Assembly: GCA_964581895.1 (NCBI GenBank)
Contig: CAZOPR010000001.1
Coordinates: 310,001 to 374,000, forward strand
DNA: 64,000 nt
From: Exilispira sp964581895
Lineage (GTDB): Bacteria > Spirochaetota > JAAYUW01
Reading direction: 5' to 3'
Shown here: positions 35,454 to 43,148 of the stretch, one piece after another
Layout: the number at the start of each line of letters is the position of its first letter
How positions within the stretch are numbered: position 1 is the first letter of the stretch
The notes under the pieces: generated by a model
What the model was told of the DNA's origin: nothing
Database searches by the model: none
The model's input: only the letters and a program-made list of their open reading frames with translations
Program-made: the position numbers and the translations under genes

Positions 35454-35482
35454 ATTTTAGATTGCAACTTGGCATTTAAATT
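35454..35482 (+). repeat. Degenerate terminal CRISPR repeat
   Basis: After a 37-base last spacer, the sequence ATTTTAGATTGCAACTTGGC and its following ATTTAAA aligns with the array repeat with several substitutions and one gap. It marks the old, leader-distal end. Confidence 0.8.
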
Positions 35483-35512
35483 ATAAAATTATAAAAAGTA
35501 GGAATTTTTATC

Positions 35513-35719
35513 ATTTATAATAAAATTCAAGGCTGTAATTCGTATGTTGCAATTATAAATAAAGAAGGCAAAATTATTGAATTTATTGATACATATATAG
35601 CTTTTGATGAGGAAAAAGTTAATCTTAAGGAAGGGGAATTGTTCATGGTATCAACTGGGAAAAAGAAAGAAAAATTTTTTTATAAAATTAATAAAGAAGG
35701 GAAATTTGAAAGATTATAA
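35513..35719 (+). other. Open frame without canonical start, possible truncated gene
   Basis: Between a TAA at 35495 and the stop at 35717-35719 lies an open frame of about 69 codons that reads like protein: YVAIINKEGKIIEFIDTYIA, then AFDEEKVNLKEGELFMVSTG, and FFYKINKEGKFERL. The phrase INKEGK occurs twice. There is no ATG, GTG or TTG at its beginning, only ATT or ATC codons after an AGGA at 35500; the only ATG would leave 24 residues. It may be the surviving 3' part of a gene cut when the array grew, or a gene using a rare start. Function unknown. Confidence 0.35.
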
Positions 35720-35975
35720 AATCTGAAATAGAAAAAGTTAGGTTGATTCAAAAAAAAGAGTAAAAATGATGATAGAAAAGTAAAAAGATAAAGATAGGCA
35801 AACCCTTCAAAGAATAAAAAAGATATTGAGAAGCTAATTTTAGAACAATTTTATAAAATTTAATAAAAATAAATAAAAATAAAACCAATAAAAAATTGAC
35901 ATAATAAAAAATTAAATTAATAAAAACTAGTATTATAAAAAATTAATTAAAAAAAAATATAAAAAAGGCAAAAAA
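35720..35975 (+). other. AT-rich spacer without identifiable gene
   Basis: Low-complexity A/T sequence with runs such as AATAAAAATAAATAAAAATAA. No open frame with coding character, hairpin or RNA gene was seen. Confidence 0.5.
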
Positions 35976-36998
35976 ATGGAAAATTTGACTGAATCTCAAA
36001 ATTCCAATCCTGAAAAAATAGAGACTAAAATTGAAAGTAAAAATGAAAGATTGATAGAAATAGATTATTTTAGAGGTTTTACAATAATATTGATGGTTTT
36101 TGTTAATTTTATTGCATCTGGAAAATCAACACCAATATGGTTAAAGCATGCGCAGGATATAGGGTTAACAATAACTGATCTTATAGCACCTGCATTTATT
36201 TTCGCAATTGGTCTAACTTATAAAAATTCATTTTACAAAAGATCTAAAGAAAAGGGGATTAACCAGGCTTATTATCATTTTATAACTCGGTTTCTTGCGA
36301 TAATGGGAATAGGCTCTTTTTTTACTGCTGGTGCAGCAATCGTTGCTCCGATTGAGGCACAGGGTGGTTGGGGGGTTTTACAGGCTATAGGAGCAGCTGG
36401 ACTGATAACCCTTATTTTTATTAGAATGAATAGATTTATAAGATTGTTAACAGGCATATTGCTACTTTTCGTTTATCAGGTTATGATGGATAAATTTTTT
36501 CTAAAAATAATATTAGAATCAGCACAAGGAGGTTTGATAGCTTCTATTAGCTGGGCTTCCTTATTAATAATCTCTACTTTTTTTGCCGAAATTTTTTATG
36601 ATGTTAAAATTAAAAAGCTTTTTTCTTTTCTTTTATCTATTTTAATTTTAATCTGCGGTTTATTCTTGTCAAGATATTTCCCCATAAGTAAACATAGGGT
36701 ATCTATAAGTTATATTTTAATCAGCTCATCTGTTAGTGCCATTTTCTTATATATTTTTTATCTTATCTCAAATATTAAGTTTATAAAACTAAACTTTTTT
36801 ATCTGGTGGGGGCATAATCCTTTATTTTTATATCTTCTTCATATGATTTTACTTGGAGTGACCTTTATACCTGCCAATCAAAAGATTTTTATGACAGCTC
36901 CATTTTGGGTTATATTAATTGAATTTTCCTTTTTCTTTTTAATCTTGTCAACATCCGCATACATATTATTTAGGAAAAAAATCTATATAAAAATTTGA
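35976..36998 (+). CDS. HGSNAT-like membrane acyltransferase (DUF5009/COG4299)
   Basis: A polytopic membrane protein (340 aa, about ten helices) of the heparan-alpha-glucosaminide N-acetyltransferase-like family, whose bacterial members probably move acetyl groups across the membrane onto cell-surface sugars. The marker is the start of the membrane part, RLIEIDYFRGFTIILMVFVN (about residues 25-44), then LTITDLIAPAFIFAIGLTY. The C-terminal WWGHNPLFLYLLHMI is also typical. A hydrophilic 24-residue N-terminus precedes it. The gene stands alone after the CRISPR array. The acceptor sugar is unknown. Confidence 0.82.
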   Translation: MENLTESQNSNPEKIETKIESKNERLIEIDYFRGFTIILMVFVNFIASGKSTPIWLKHAQDIGLTITDLIAPAFIFAIGLTYKNSFYKRSKEKGINQAYYHFITRFLAIMGIGSFFTAGAAIVAPIEAQGGWGVLQAIGAAGLITLIFIRMNRFIRLLTGILLLFVYQVMMDKFFLKIILESAQGGLIASISWASLLIISTFFAEIFYDVKIKKLFSFLLSILILICGLFLSRYFPISKHRVSISYILISSSVSAIFLYIFYLISNIKFIKLNFFIWWGHNPLFLYLLHMILLGVTFIPANQKIFMTAPFWVILIEFSFFFLILSTSAYILFRKKIYIKI

Positions 36999-37044
36999 CC
37001 AAAGTTTCAAATTAAATTATCTTATTTTTAGGTCTTATTTTATA

Positions 37045-37215
37045 TGATAATCAATTTGGTTTTATAGTATGTTTAATATGATAATATGTTTGATTTTATA
37101 TTATATTTTATATGATAATAGACTTGATATTTTATTATATTATGTTTGATATGATAATAGGTTTGATATTACATTATGTTTGATATGATAATTTATTTGT
37201 CATGATATTATGTTT
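37045..37215 (+). repeat. Degenerate tandem repeats ahead of hemerythrin
   Basis: A unit like ATGTTTGATATGATAAT recurs about six times with variations across the spacer between the acyltransferase and hemerythrin genes. No hairpin terminator is evident. Confidence 0.6.
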
Positions 37216-37238
37216 ATTATCATTATAGGAGGAGCATT

Positions 37239-37646
37239 ATGCCATTAGTATATTGGGATGAAAGCTTTAGTGTTAATGTTGCTGAAATTGATGCTCAGCA
37301 TCAAACTCTGTTTGACCTTATAAATAAGCTTTATGAAGCTATGAAAAAGGGGCAGGGGAAAGAAGTTTTGCCTAAAATTATTGATGAATTATTTAATTAT
37401 GTTGAAAAACATTTTTCAACAGAAGAAAAGTACTTTGATAGATTTGGTTATCAAGAGACTGAAAGTCATAAGCTTGAACACTACAATTTTTTAAAGAAAG
37501 TTTCTGAATTTAAAAAAAGCTATGAAAATAGTGAAATAGCTTTGACTATTGATGTAATAACATTTTTGCAAAATTGGCTTGTGACTCATATTAAAGTCGT
37601 TGATAAAAAATATAGTAAATTTTTCAATGAAAATGGATTAAAATAA
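37239..37646 (+). CDS. Bacteriohemerythrin
   Basis: A single-domain four-helix protein (135 aa) with a non-haem di-iron site that binds oxygen; in anaerobes and microaerophiles it is thought to store, sense or scavenge O2. All ligand motifs are present: WDESFSVNVAEIDAQHQ (His21), VEKHFSTEEKYF (His and Glu), ESHKLEHYNFL (two His), and VTHIKVVDKKY (His and Asp) at the end. AGGAGG precedes ATG 37239. It is not fused to any signalling domain and has no obvious operon partner. Confidence 0.93.
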   Translation: MPLVYWDESFSVNVAEIDAQHQTLFDLINKLYEAMKKGQGKEVLPKIIDELFNYVEKHFSTEEKYFDRFGYQETESHKLEHYNFLKKVSEFKKSYENSEIALTIDVITFLQNWLVTHIKVVDKKYSKFFNENGLK

Positions 37647-37845
37647 ATACATTAAATAAAACATTAAAATAATAGATAAAAATTATTAAGATAACCTATT
37701 AAAATAATACCTTAGAATAATAGATAAAAAGTATTAAAATAATAGCTTAAAATCCTTTAATATAAAAGTGCTTAATAAACTTATTGACAAATTTATAAAA
37801 TTTATAAAATTTGTACTAATATTTTATTAAATTATAGGAGAAATA

Positions 37846-39519
37846 ATGCAAAAAGTAAAAGCTTCCATTATTTTATTAATTATCTTATTGTTTTTCTTTT
37901 CAGTCAATATTATGGCTATGCCCCCACATCCAGACTACTTAAAAAAGCTTGCAAGCCAGGGGGAAATGCAAAAGATGATTTCTAGATTAAACTCTCAAAG
38001 AGCAAAAGGTATAGATAATTCTATAAAAACTTTCCCTACGGAATCAGCTAATGCTAATGTCCTTGTCCTTTTGATTGATTTTCGAGACTTAAAATTTGAT
38101 AAAGCAACTTCAGCTAATAATTTTATATTACCAATTTTTAAAAGAAAAATTAAAATACCTTTTGATGGTTTACCAATATTTCTTTTTTCAATATTTACTA
38201 TTATTGCTTTATTTATTGGCAATAAAAGATTGAAAAAGAAGCTTTTTCTTATAGCTTCCTCTATGATCTTCTTTTTTGCTCTTACTGCCTGCCCTAATCC
38301 CGTTGACATAGATTATTTCAATACAGCTCAAACAAAGTTTTATGACAATATTTTTGAAAATGGTTCTTATAGCTGGAAACAATATTATCTAGATATGTCA
38401 AACAGTAAACTTAATCTTAATTTTGATGTTGTTGGACCTTTTTCGGCATCTCAAGGTTATACATATTATGGAGGCAACGATTCCAACGGAAGCGATTTAC
38501 ATCCAGCAGAACTTGTTGGAGTTGCTATAGATCAGGCAGAAAAAGCTGGTGTTGATTTTTCAAAGTATGACAATGATCATGATGGTAAAGCAGATGCTGT
38601 AGTTGTAGTTCATGCAGGTCCTGGCGAAGAAATTTATGGTGCAGTTGAAGGTGGCTCTTACTATATCTGGTCACATAGATGGAATCTTTCAAGTGCCCAA
38701 TATTATGGTGATGGTACTGGTGCAAGGCATTATGATGGAGTAACTATTGATGACTATACTATTCAACCTGAATTCAATATTCAACCTGGTGATTCAACAA
38801 TCGGAGTCTTCTGTCATGAATTTGGTCATATTTTAGGTTTACCAGATCTTTATGATTATCAATATGAAGCATCAGGTCTAGGACTATTTTCTCTTATGGA
38901 TAGTGGTGCATATAGCGGTCCTAATTTTGATGGTTCAAGACCGGTTCCACTAACAGCATGGGAAAGATCTGTTTTAGGTTGGTTAAGTTATACAACTGTA
39001 AATGTTGAAGGTACAATTTCTGATTTTGCCGTTAACTATTCCCTATCAAGTTCGAGAAATGCATTAAAAGTCCAACTGGTAAAAGATTCGACCAATGATC
39101 AATATCTATTCTTAGAATATCTTTACAAACAAAGTGGAACATGGAGCGAATATCTTCCAGGATCTGGCCTTTTTGTATTAAGAATAGATCAAATACTTGT
39201 GGACGAAGGGAAAAATTCTTCAAATTCCATTAATTTTAATGATTTTAAGGATCTTCATCATGGAGTAGAAGTTGTTGAAGCAGATAATCAGTGGGAATTA
39301 TGGGATGCAAATTTGAATTCAAATGCTATTTATGGCGAGCAAGAAGACCTTTTTACAACTGTTGCCGATGCAATTTTATCTCCAACAACTACCCCAAATA
39401 CAAATTATTATCCTGGTGCTGGAAGTTATAATCATACTCCAACTTTATCTTCAGGAGTAATTATTGACATTAAAGCAATTACAGAAGGGTCATCAATAAC
39501 CGTTAGCATAAGAAAATAA
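37846..39519 (+). CDS. M6-family metalloprotease with internal membrane/lipobox insertion
   Basis: A secreted zinc endopeptidase of the immune-inhibitor-A (M6) type. It has an N-terminal signal peptide (about residues 1-25), the early M6 strand NVLVLLIDFRDLKF (about 67-81), a Ca-type DNDHDGKAD loop, and the zinc motif HEFGH (His324 to His328) followed by GLPDLYD. Met-turn region SLMDSG is present. The anomaly is residues 93-155, inserted between the first strand and the helix FYDNIFENGSYSWKQYY: a hydrophobic segment, a KKK stretch, and a sequence that looks like a lipoprotein signal peptide ending at LTAC (Cys149). AGGAG precedes ATG 37846, and a palindromic A/T element lies 40-60 bases upstream. 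Confidence 0.85.
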   Translation: MQKVKASIILLIILLFFFSVNIMAMPPHPDYLKKLASQGEMQKMISRLNSQRAKGIDNSIKTFPTESANANVLVLLIDFRDLKFDKATSANNFILPIFKRKIKIPFDGLPIFLFSIFTIIALFIGNKRLKKKLFLIASSMIFFFALTACPNPVDIDYFNTAQTKFYDNIFENGSYSWKQYYLDMSNSKLNLNFDVVGPFSASQGYTYYGGNDSNGSDLHPAELVGVAIDQAEKAGVDFSKYDNDHDGKADAVVVVHAGPGEEIYGAVEGGSYYIWSHRWNLSSAQYYGDGTGARHYDGVTIDDYTIQPEFNIQPGDSTIGVFCHEFGHILGLPDLYDYQYEASGLGLFSLMDSGAYSGPNFDGSRPVPLTAWERSVLGWLSYTTVNVEGTISDFAVNYSLSSSRNALKVQLVKDSTNDQYLFLEYLYKQSGTWSEYLPGSGLFVLRIDQILVDEGKNSSNSINFNDFKDLHHGVEVVEADNQWELWDANLNSNAIYGEQEDLFTTVADAILSPTTTPNTNYYPGAGSYNHTPTLSSGVIIDIKAITEGSSITVSIRK

Positions 39520-39687
39520 TAATAAGAAAATAATATTATAAAAGCCAATAAAATTAAAAGAAAAAAGAATAAAAAAGAATTAAAAAGATAAAAGAAAAAA
39601 AAGATAAGTGAATATAAAAAAAATAATAAGATAAAAGAAGAGAAAAATAAAAAATTAAGAAAATACTAATATGAAAAGAGGTAAAGA

Positions 39688-40245
39688 TTGTTAAACAATA
39701 AAAAGAATAGATTAATATATTTTGTTTTTTTATTTATTCTTTGCCTCTTTTCATTTTTTTCTTTATATAAATGTTCTGATAATGATTTAAAGATTGAGCA
39801 ACTTACCGATGAAGATAAAAAATATAGCGAAAATGTTGAATCATATAATAATTTTAACTTTTATTATGAATTGTGGAAGAAACAAAATATTAAATCCTAC
39901 CATTTTATATTTAACTACATATCTCAATCCCCAACCAAAGGAAGATGGGAGATTTTTGTCAATGAAAATAAGGTTTTCAAGGTAATAACTAATACTGGCT
40001 CTATTTTTGAAGGAAAAAGCTTAAATTCGAAAAGTTTATTTTATTCATTTACTATAGAATCGCTTTTTGCAATCGCAAGTCAATCTTATAAAAACTCTGA
40101 AAATTCGATCTTTAAGGTGACTGTCAAATACAATGAAAATTTTGGTTATCCAGAGCAGATAAAAAAAATTCCCATAAAAAAAGATGCTCCACTTGACCAA
40201 TCTTTTGCCTTTCTAATAATCTATTTTGAAATTCTTACAAAATAG
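39688..40245 (+). CDS. Putative lipoprotein, DUF6174-like
   Basis: A 185-residue exported protein. The N-terminus has a Lys/Arg-rich start, a long hydrophobic core and LYKC (Cys29), an imperfect lipobox. The mature part has the pattern seen in DUF6174 proteins: WKKQNIKSYHFIF, then WEIFVNENKVFKVI, then VKYNENFGYPEQIKKIP. Function unknown. The start is TTG 39688, with AGAGG about eight bases upstream; no in-frame ATG exists before the signal sequence. It follows the M6 protease gene after a 170-base A-rich spacer, and is not clearly in the same operon. Confidence 0.65.
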   Translation: MLNNKKNRLIYFVFLFILCLFSFFSLYKCSDNDLKIEQLTDEDKKYSENVESYNNFNFYYELWKKQNIKSYHFIFNYISQSPTKGRWEIFVNENKVFKVITNTGSIFEGKSLNSKSLFYSFTIESLFAIASQSYKNSENSIFKVTVKYNENFGYPEQIKKIPIKKDAPLDQSFAFLIIYFEILTK

Positions 40246-40328
40246 TTTAAAAAAGTAATCCAAAAGATTATTTTTCATCAATTTTTGAAAAAACTTCAAA
40301 TTCAGCTTGACTTATAAAATTTTTTTGT

Positions 40329-40374
40329 TTATTTTTTATTTGCAGATATGTGCATATCTGCAAATAAAAAATAA
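40329..40374 (+). promoter_or_regulatory. 46-bp perfect palindrome, probable ArsR-type operator
   Basis: Two 22-base arms around a central TG are exact reverse complements; the core is GCAGATATGTGCATATCTGC. It ends 33 bases before the ArsR-family gene. ArsR/SmtB dimers bind such inverted repeats next to their own promoters. It could also fold as a hairpin at the end of the 39688 gene. Confidence 0.75.
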
Positions 40375-40407
40375 GAATAATTAAATTTTAGGGAGATAGA
40401 AATTACT

Positions 40408-40776
40408 ATGGAAAAGCAATTTTCAAAGTTTTTTTCCATATTGTCAGATTTAAATAGATTAAGAATATATACTTATTTGCTTATTAAACCAGATGGACTT
40501 TATGTCTGTGAATTGAGTAATATTTTGGGTTTACCATACTATACAATATCTAAAAGCTTGAAAGAGCTTGAAAATGTTGGACTTGTTGAGAATAGGCGAT
40601 ATGGTAAGTATATACTATATCTACCTGCTAAAGCTAATGATGAACTTATAGAAAAACTTAATTCACTTGTTATCGATATTGCTAATGCTTCAAATTTTAT
40701 AGATAAAAATAAGATTGAAAAAGTTGTAAATAGCAGAACCGGGATTCAATGTATATGTGATATACCAGAAGAATAA
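40408..40776 (+). CDS. ArsR/SmtB-family transcriptional repressor
   Basis: A 122-residue winged-helix regulator. FSILSDLNRLRIYTYLL, the recognition region VCELSNILGLPYYTISKSLKELENVGLV, and the wing ENRRYGKYILYL fit ArsR proteins. Possible thiol ligands for As(III) or metal are Cys at about residue 32 (YVCEL) and a C-terminal CIC pair (about 116 and 118); the classical CVC motif of ArsR is not present. Given the downstream genes (ArsP-like permease, Acr3), it probably senses arsenite or a related thiophilic compound. It likely controls itself through the palindrome just upstream. GGGAGATAG precedes the ATG. Confidence 0.85.
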   Translation: MEKQFSKFFSILSDLNRLRIYTYLLIKPDGLYVCELSNILGLPYYTISKSLKELENVGLVENRRYGKYILYLPAKANDELIEKLNSLVIDIANASNFIDKNKIEKVVNSRTGIQCICDIPEE

Positions 40777-40903
40777 AAATTAAAAAAAAAATGTAAAAAA
40801 AATCTAAAATTCAATAGAACTCCTAAAAATAAATAAGAATAAATTTAAGAAAAAATTTAAAAAACAAAAACAAAAAAATAGAATAAAGAATAAAATTGCA
40901 AAT

Positions 40904-41000
40904 TAAAAACTAAAAAATAAAAAATTGGAAAAACAAAAAATAAAACAAAAATAAAATTAAAAATAAAAACTAAAAAGTAGAAAATTGGAAAAACAAAAAT
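40904..41000 (+). repeat. 60-bp tandem repeat in A-rich spacer
   Basis: The block around AAAATTGGAAAAACAAAAA (40921) recurs exactly 60 bases later (40981), with the preceding TAAAAAC also repeated. The whole 264-base spacer between arsR and the thioredoxin gene is A-rich and holds no other visible feature. Confidence 0.7.
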
Positions 41001-41040
41001 AAAAGTAAATAAAAAAAAATAAAAATTAAGGGGAGGATAT

Positions 41041-41286
41041 ATGAAAGTTCAAATTTTAGGAACTGGTTGTATCAACTGTAGAAAACTTGAGGAAAATGCA
41101 AAGATGGCTATTTCAGAGCTTGGAATCGATGCAGAGATTGAAAAGATAACAGATATTAACAAAATCATTGATATGGGTGTTATGATGACACCAGCTCTTG
41201 CAATTGATGGTGTTGTGAAAAGTAGCGGAAGAGTTCTTTCGAAGAATCAGATAAAAGAAATCATTGAAAAGGAGTTAAAAAAATGA
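41041..41286 (+). CDS. Small thioredoxin-like protein (redox-active disulfide type)
   Basis: An 81-residue thioredoxin-fold protein of the redox-active disulfide protein 2 type (TIGR00412). VQILGTGCINCRKLEENAK holds the CxxC pair (Cys10, Cys13), and MMTPALAIDG includes the cis-proline. Such proteins are often coupled with ArsP-type permeases. It overlaps the permease gene by four bases (ATGA). GGGGAGG precedes ATG 41041. A role in reducing or delivering the substrate of the permease is inferred from context. Confidence 0.88.
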   Translation: MKVQILGTGCINCRKLEENAKMAISELGIDAEIEKITDINKIIDMGVMMTPALAIDGVVKSSGRVLSKNQIKEIIEKELKK

Positions 41287-42467
41287 GTGCAAAAGAATTG
41301 TCTCCCAATAGAAGGCTTTTATATTACACGATAGCTTTTTTGATCCTTTATTTTATACCATTTTCAAGTCCAGTAATACATCAAGCTTTGATCGAATCTT
41401 TTGAAATGCTTTTAGATTATGCAAAAGCACATGTTCTTTTCTGTTTGATTCCCGCTTTTTTTATAGCCGGAGCTATTACTGTATTCATAAATCAGCAGGC
41501 TATAATTAAGTATCTTGGTCCAAAAGCAAAAAAAATAGTTAGTTATTCAGTTGCTTCAGTTTCAGGAGCAATACTTGCAGTATGTTCATGTACAGTTCTT
41601 CCTTTATTTAAGGGGATATATAAAAAAGGTGCAGGACTTGGACCGGCTGTTTCGTTTCTTTATTCTGGTCCAGCTATAAATGTACTTGCTATAGTTCTAT
41701 CTTTTAAGGTTCTTGGTGTAAAACTTGGTGCTGCAAGAACTATTGGTGCTATTTTGTTCGCTTTTATCATTGGTCTTTTGATGCATTTAATATTTAAAAA
41801 AGAGGATGAACAAAGACTTGCCAACGATAACATGTTTGCAGCAGTAGAAGAAGAAAATCCAAGAAAATTGTGGCAGGAAACTCTTTATATGGCAGTTATG
41901 ATCCTTATTCTTATTGTCTTAAACTGGGCTCCTTCAAAAGGAAATATCGCAATATGGGATTTTATTTACAGGATCAAATACTACATATCTTTAGGATTAG
42001 GTTTAATTCTTGCTCTGATATTGATATTCTGGTTTAAAAAAGATGAACTATCAAATTGGGTCGTTGCAACAAGAGATTTTGCGCTACAGATAGTGCCACT
42101 TCTTTTTTTTGGAGTACTTTTAGCAGGGTTTTTGCTTGGAAGACCTGGACATAATGCACTTATTCCTTCAAAATGGATAGCTTCTCTTGTTGGAGGAAAT
42201 TCATTATTTGCGAATTTATTTGCTTCTTTTTCTGGTGCTTTGATGTATTTTGCGACACTTACTGAGATACCGATTTTGCAGGGTCTGCTTGGTGCTGGAA
42301 TGGGGCAAGGTCCTGCTTTAGCACTTTTACTTGCAGGTCCTTCTCTTTCTTTACCATCTATTCTTGTAATATCCGGTGAACTTGGATGGAAAAAGACTTT
42401 GACCTATGTCGCTCTTGTTGTTATAATGTCAACTATTGCAGGTTTTATTTTTGGAATGATTGCTTAA
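41283..42467 (+). CDS. ArsP-like permease (UPF0718/DUF318)
   Basis: An integral membrane protein (394 aa, about ten helices) of the permease group that includes ArsP, the exporter of trivalent organoarsenicals. The first half has the hallmark VCSCTVLPLFKGIYKKGAGLG followed by FLYSGPAINVLAI; the second half has the partner hairpin with GPALALLLAGPSLSLPS. The CSC cysteines are those implicated in substrate binding. The gene overlaps the thioredoxin gene upstream and is followed closely by two small redox-like genes. Arsenic export is the favoured role; other thiol-reactive substrates are possible. Confidence 0.82.
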   Translation: MSAKELSPNRRLLYYTIAFLILYFIPFSSPVIHQALIESFEMLLDYAKAHVLFCLIPAFFIAGAITVFINQQAIIKYLGPKAKKIVSYSVASVSGAILAVCSCTVLPLFKGIYKKGAGLGPAVSFLYSGPAINVLAIVLSFKVLGVKLGAARTIGAILFAFIIGLLMHLIFKKEDEQRLANDNMFAAVEEENPRKLWQETLYMAVMILILIVLNWAPSKGNIAIWDFIYRIKYYISLGLGLILALILIFWFKKDELSNWVVATRDFALQIVPLLFFGVLLAGFLLGRPGHNALIPSKWIASLVGGNSLFANLFASFSGALMYFATLTEIPILQGLLGAGMGQGPALALLLAGPSLSLPSILVISGELGWKKTLTYVALVVIMSTIAGFIFGMIA

Positions 42468-42487
42468 AATTTTATAAGGAGAGAAAA

Positions 42488-42853
42488 TTGGAAGTAAAAA
42501 TTATTTTAAATGGTGGGTTAAAATCATGTTGTTCAAGTTATAGTGCTGAACAAATATATGATATTGTGAAAAGTTGGTTAAAAGAGAGTGATAATCTTGA
42601 AGTTACAGATGTAACTGTAAAAGATTGGAGTTTTGACGAGCTTTCAAGCCTTGCAAAAAAATATTTTGGTGAAAGAATTTTTCCTCTTGTCTATATTGAT
42701 GAAATATTGATTTCTCTTGGAAGTATTCCAGATGCAACATCTCTAAATGAAGCTGGCAAGGATCCTAAGAAATTTATGATATTAAAAGAAGATATCTTAA
42801 ACGCTGCAAGAGAGAATGGGATGGATATTTCTGAAAAGGAAGGTGCAGTATGA
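42488..42853 (+). CDS. Small protein with vicinal cysteine pair, arsenic operon
   Basis: Not firmly recognised. 121 residues, beginning at TTG 42488 with AAGGAG just upstream (earlier in-frame starts would run back into the permease gene). It opens as a thioredoxin-like strand VKIILNGGLKSCCSSY with adjacent Cys13-Cys14, then a helix, and FPLVYIDEILISLGSIPD resembling the cis-Pro strand of thioredoxin folds. A vicinal Cys pair is the As(III)-binding feature of ArsD chaperones, though overall similarity to ArsD is weak. Overlaps the next gene by four bases (ATGA). A metallochaperone or disulfide-handling role is inferred only. Confidence 0.6.
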   Translation: MEVKIILNGGLKSCCSSYSAEQIYDIVKSWLKESDNLEVTDVTVKDWSFDELSSLAKKYFGERIFPLVYIDEILISLGSIPDATSLNEAGKDPKKFMILKEDILNAARENGMDISEKEGAV

Positions 42854-43107
42854 AAATAATGGTAGTTGGCGAGGAAGATACTTTTCAACAAAGACTTCTA
42901 AAAAATACCTTAGAAGTTATTAAAGAATTGGATTGTGAATGTCAGCTTGAGGTCATTCAAGATATAAAAGAGATTATGAAACTTGAAGAGAGTGAACTTA
43001 TTATTACACCTGCTTTGATAGTGGATAATCATATACTATGTGAAGGGCATATATGGGATAAGGAGCATATTAAGCATTATCTTCTAACTATTATGAAAGG
43101 TAAATAA
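42850..43107 (+). CDS. Thioredoxin-fold protein lacking CxxC
   Basis: An 85-residue protein patterned like the thioredoxin at 41041: KIMVVGEEDTFQQRLLKNTLEVIKEL and LIITPALIVDNHILCEGHI, keeping the cis-Pro turn but with GEED in place of the CxxC. Two cysteines (CEC) sit in the middle and one near the end. It is therefore not an ordinary disulfide reductase; it may bind a partner or metal. It is co-translated with the preceding CC protein and followed by acr3. Confidence 0.6.
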   Translation: MKIMVVGEEDTFQQRLLKNTLEVIKELDCECQLEVIQDIKEIMKLEESELIITPALIVDNHILCEGHIWDKEHIKHYLLTIMKGK

Positions 43108-43148
43108 GATATAAACAAAAAGTGATTTTTCGTAAAAGGAGTTTTTTT

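Noticed and set aside
36275..36457. Minus-strand small ORF within the acyltransferase gene
   Set aside because: Shadow of a hydrophobic conserved gene; no independent support.
37784..37820. Sigma-70 promoter for the M6 protease from TTGACA at 37784
   Set aside because: No -10 box at an acceptable distance (nearest TATAAA at 13 bases, TACTAA at 24), although the repeated AAATTTATAAAATTT could be an operator.
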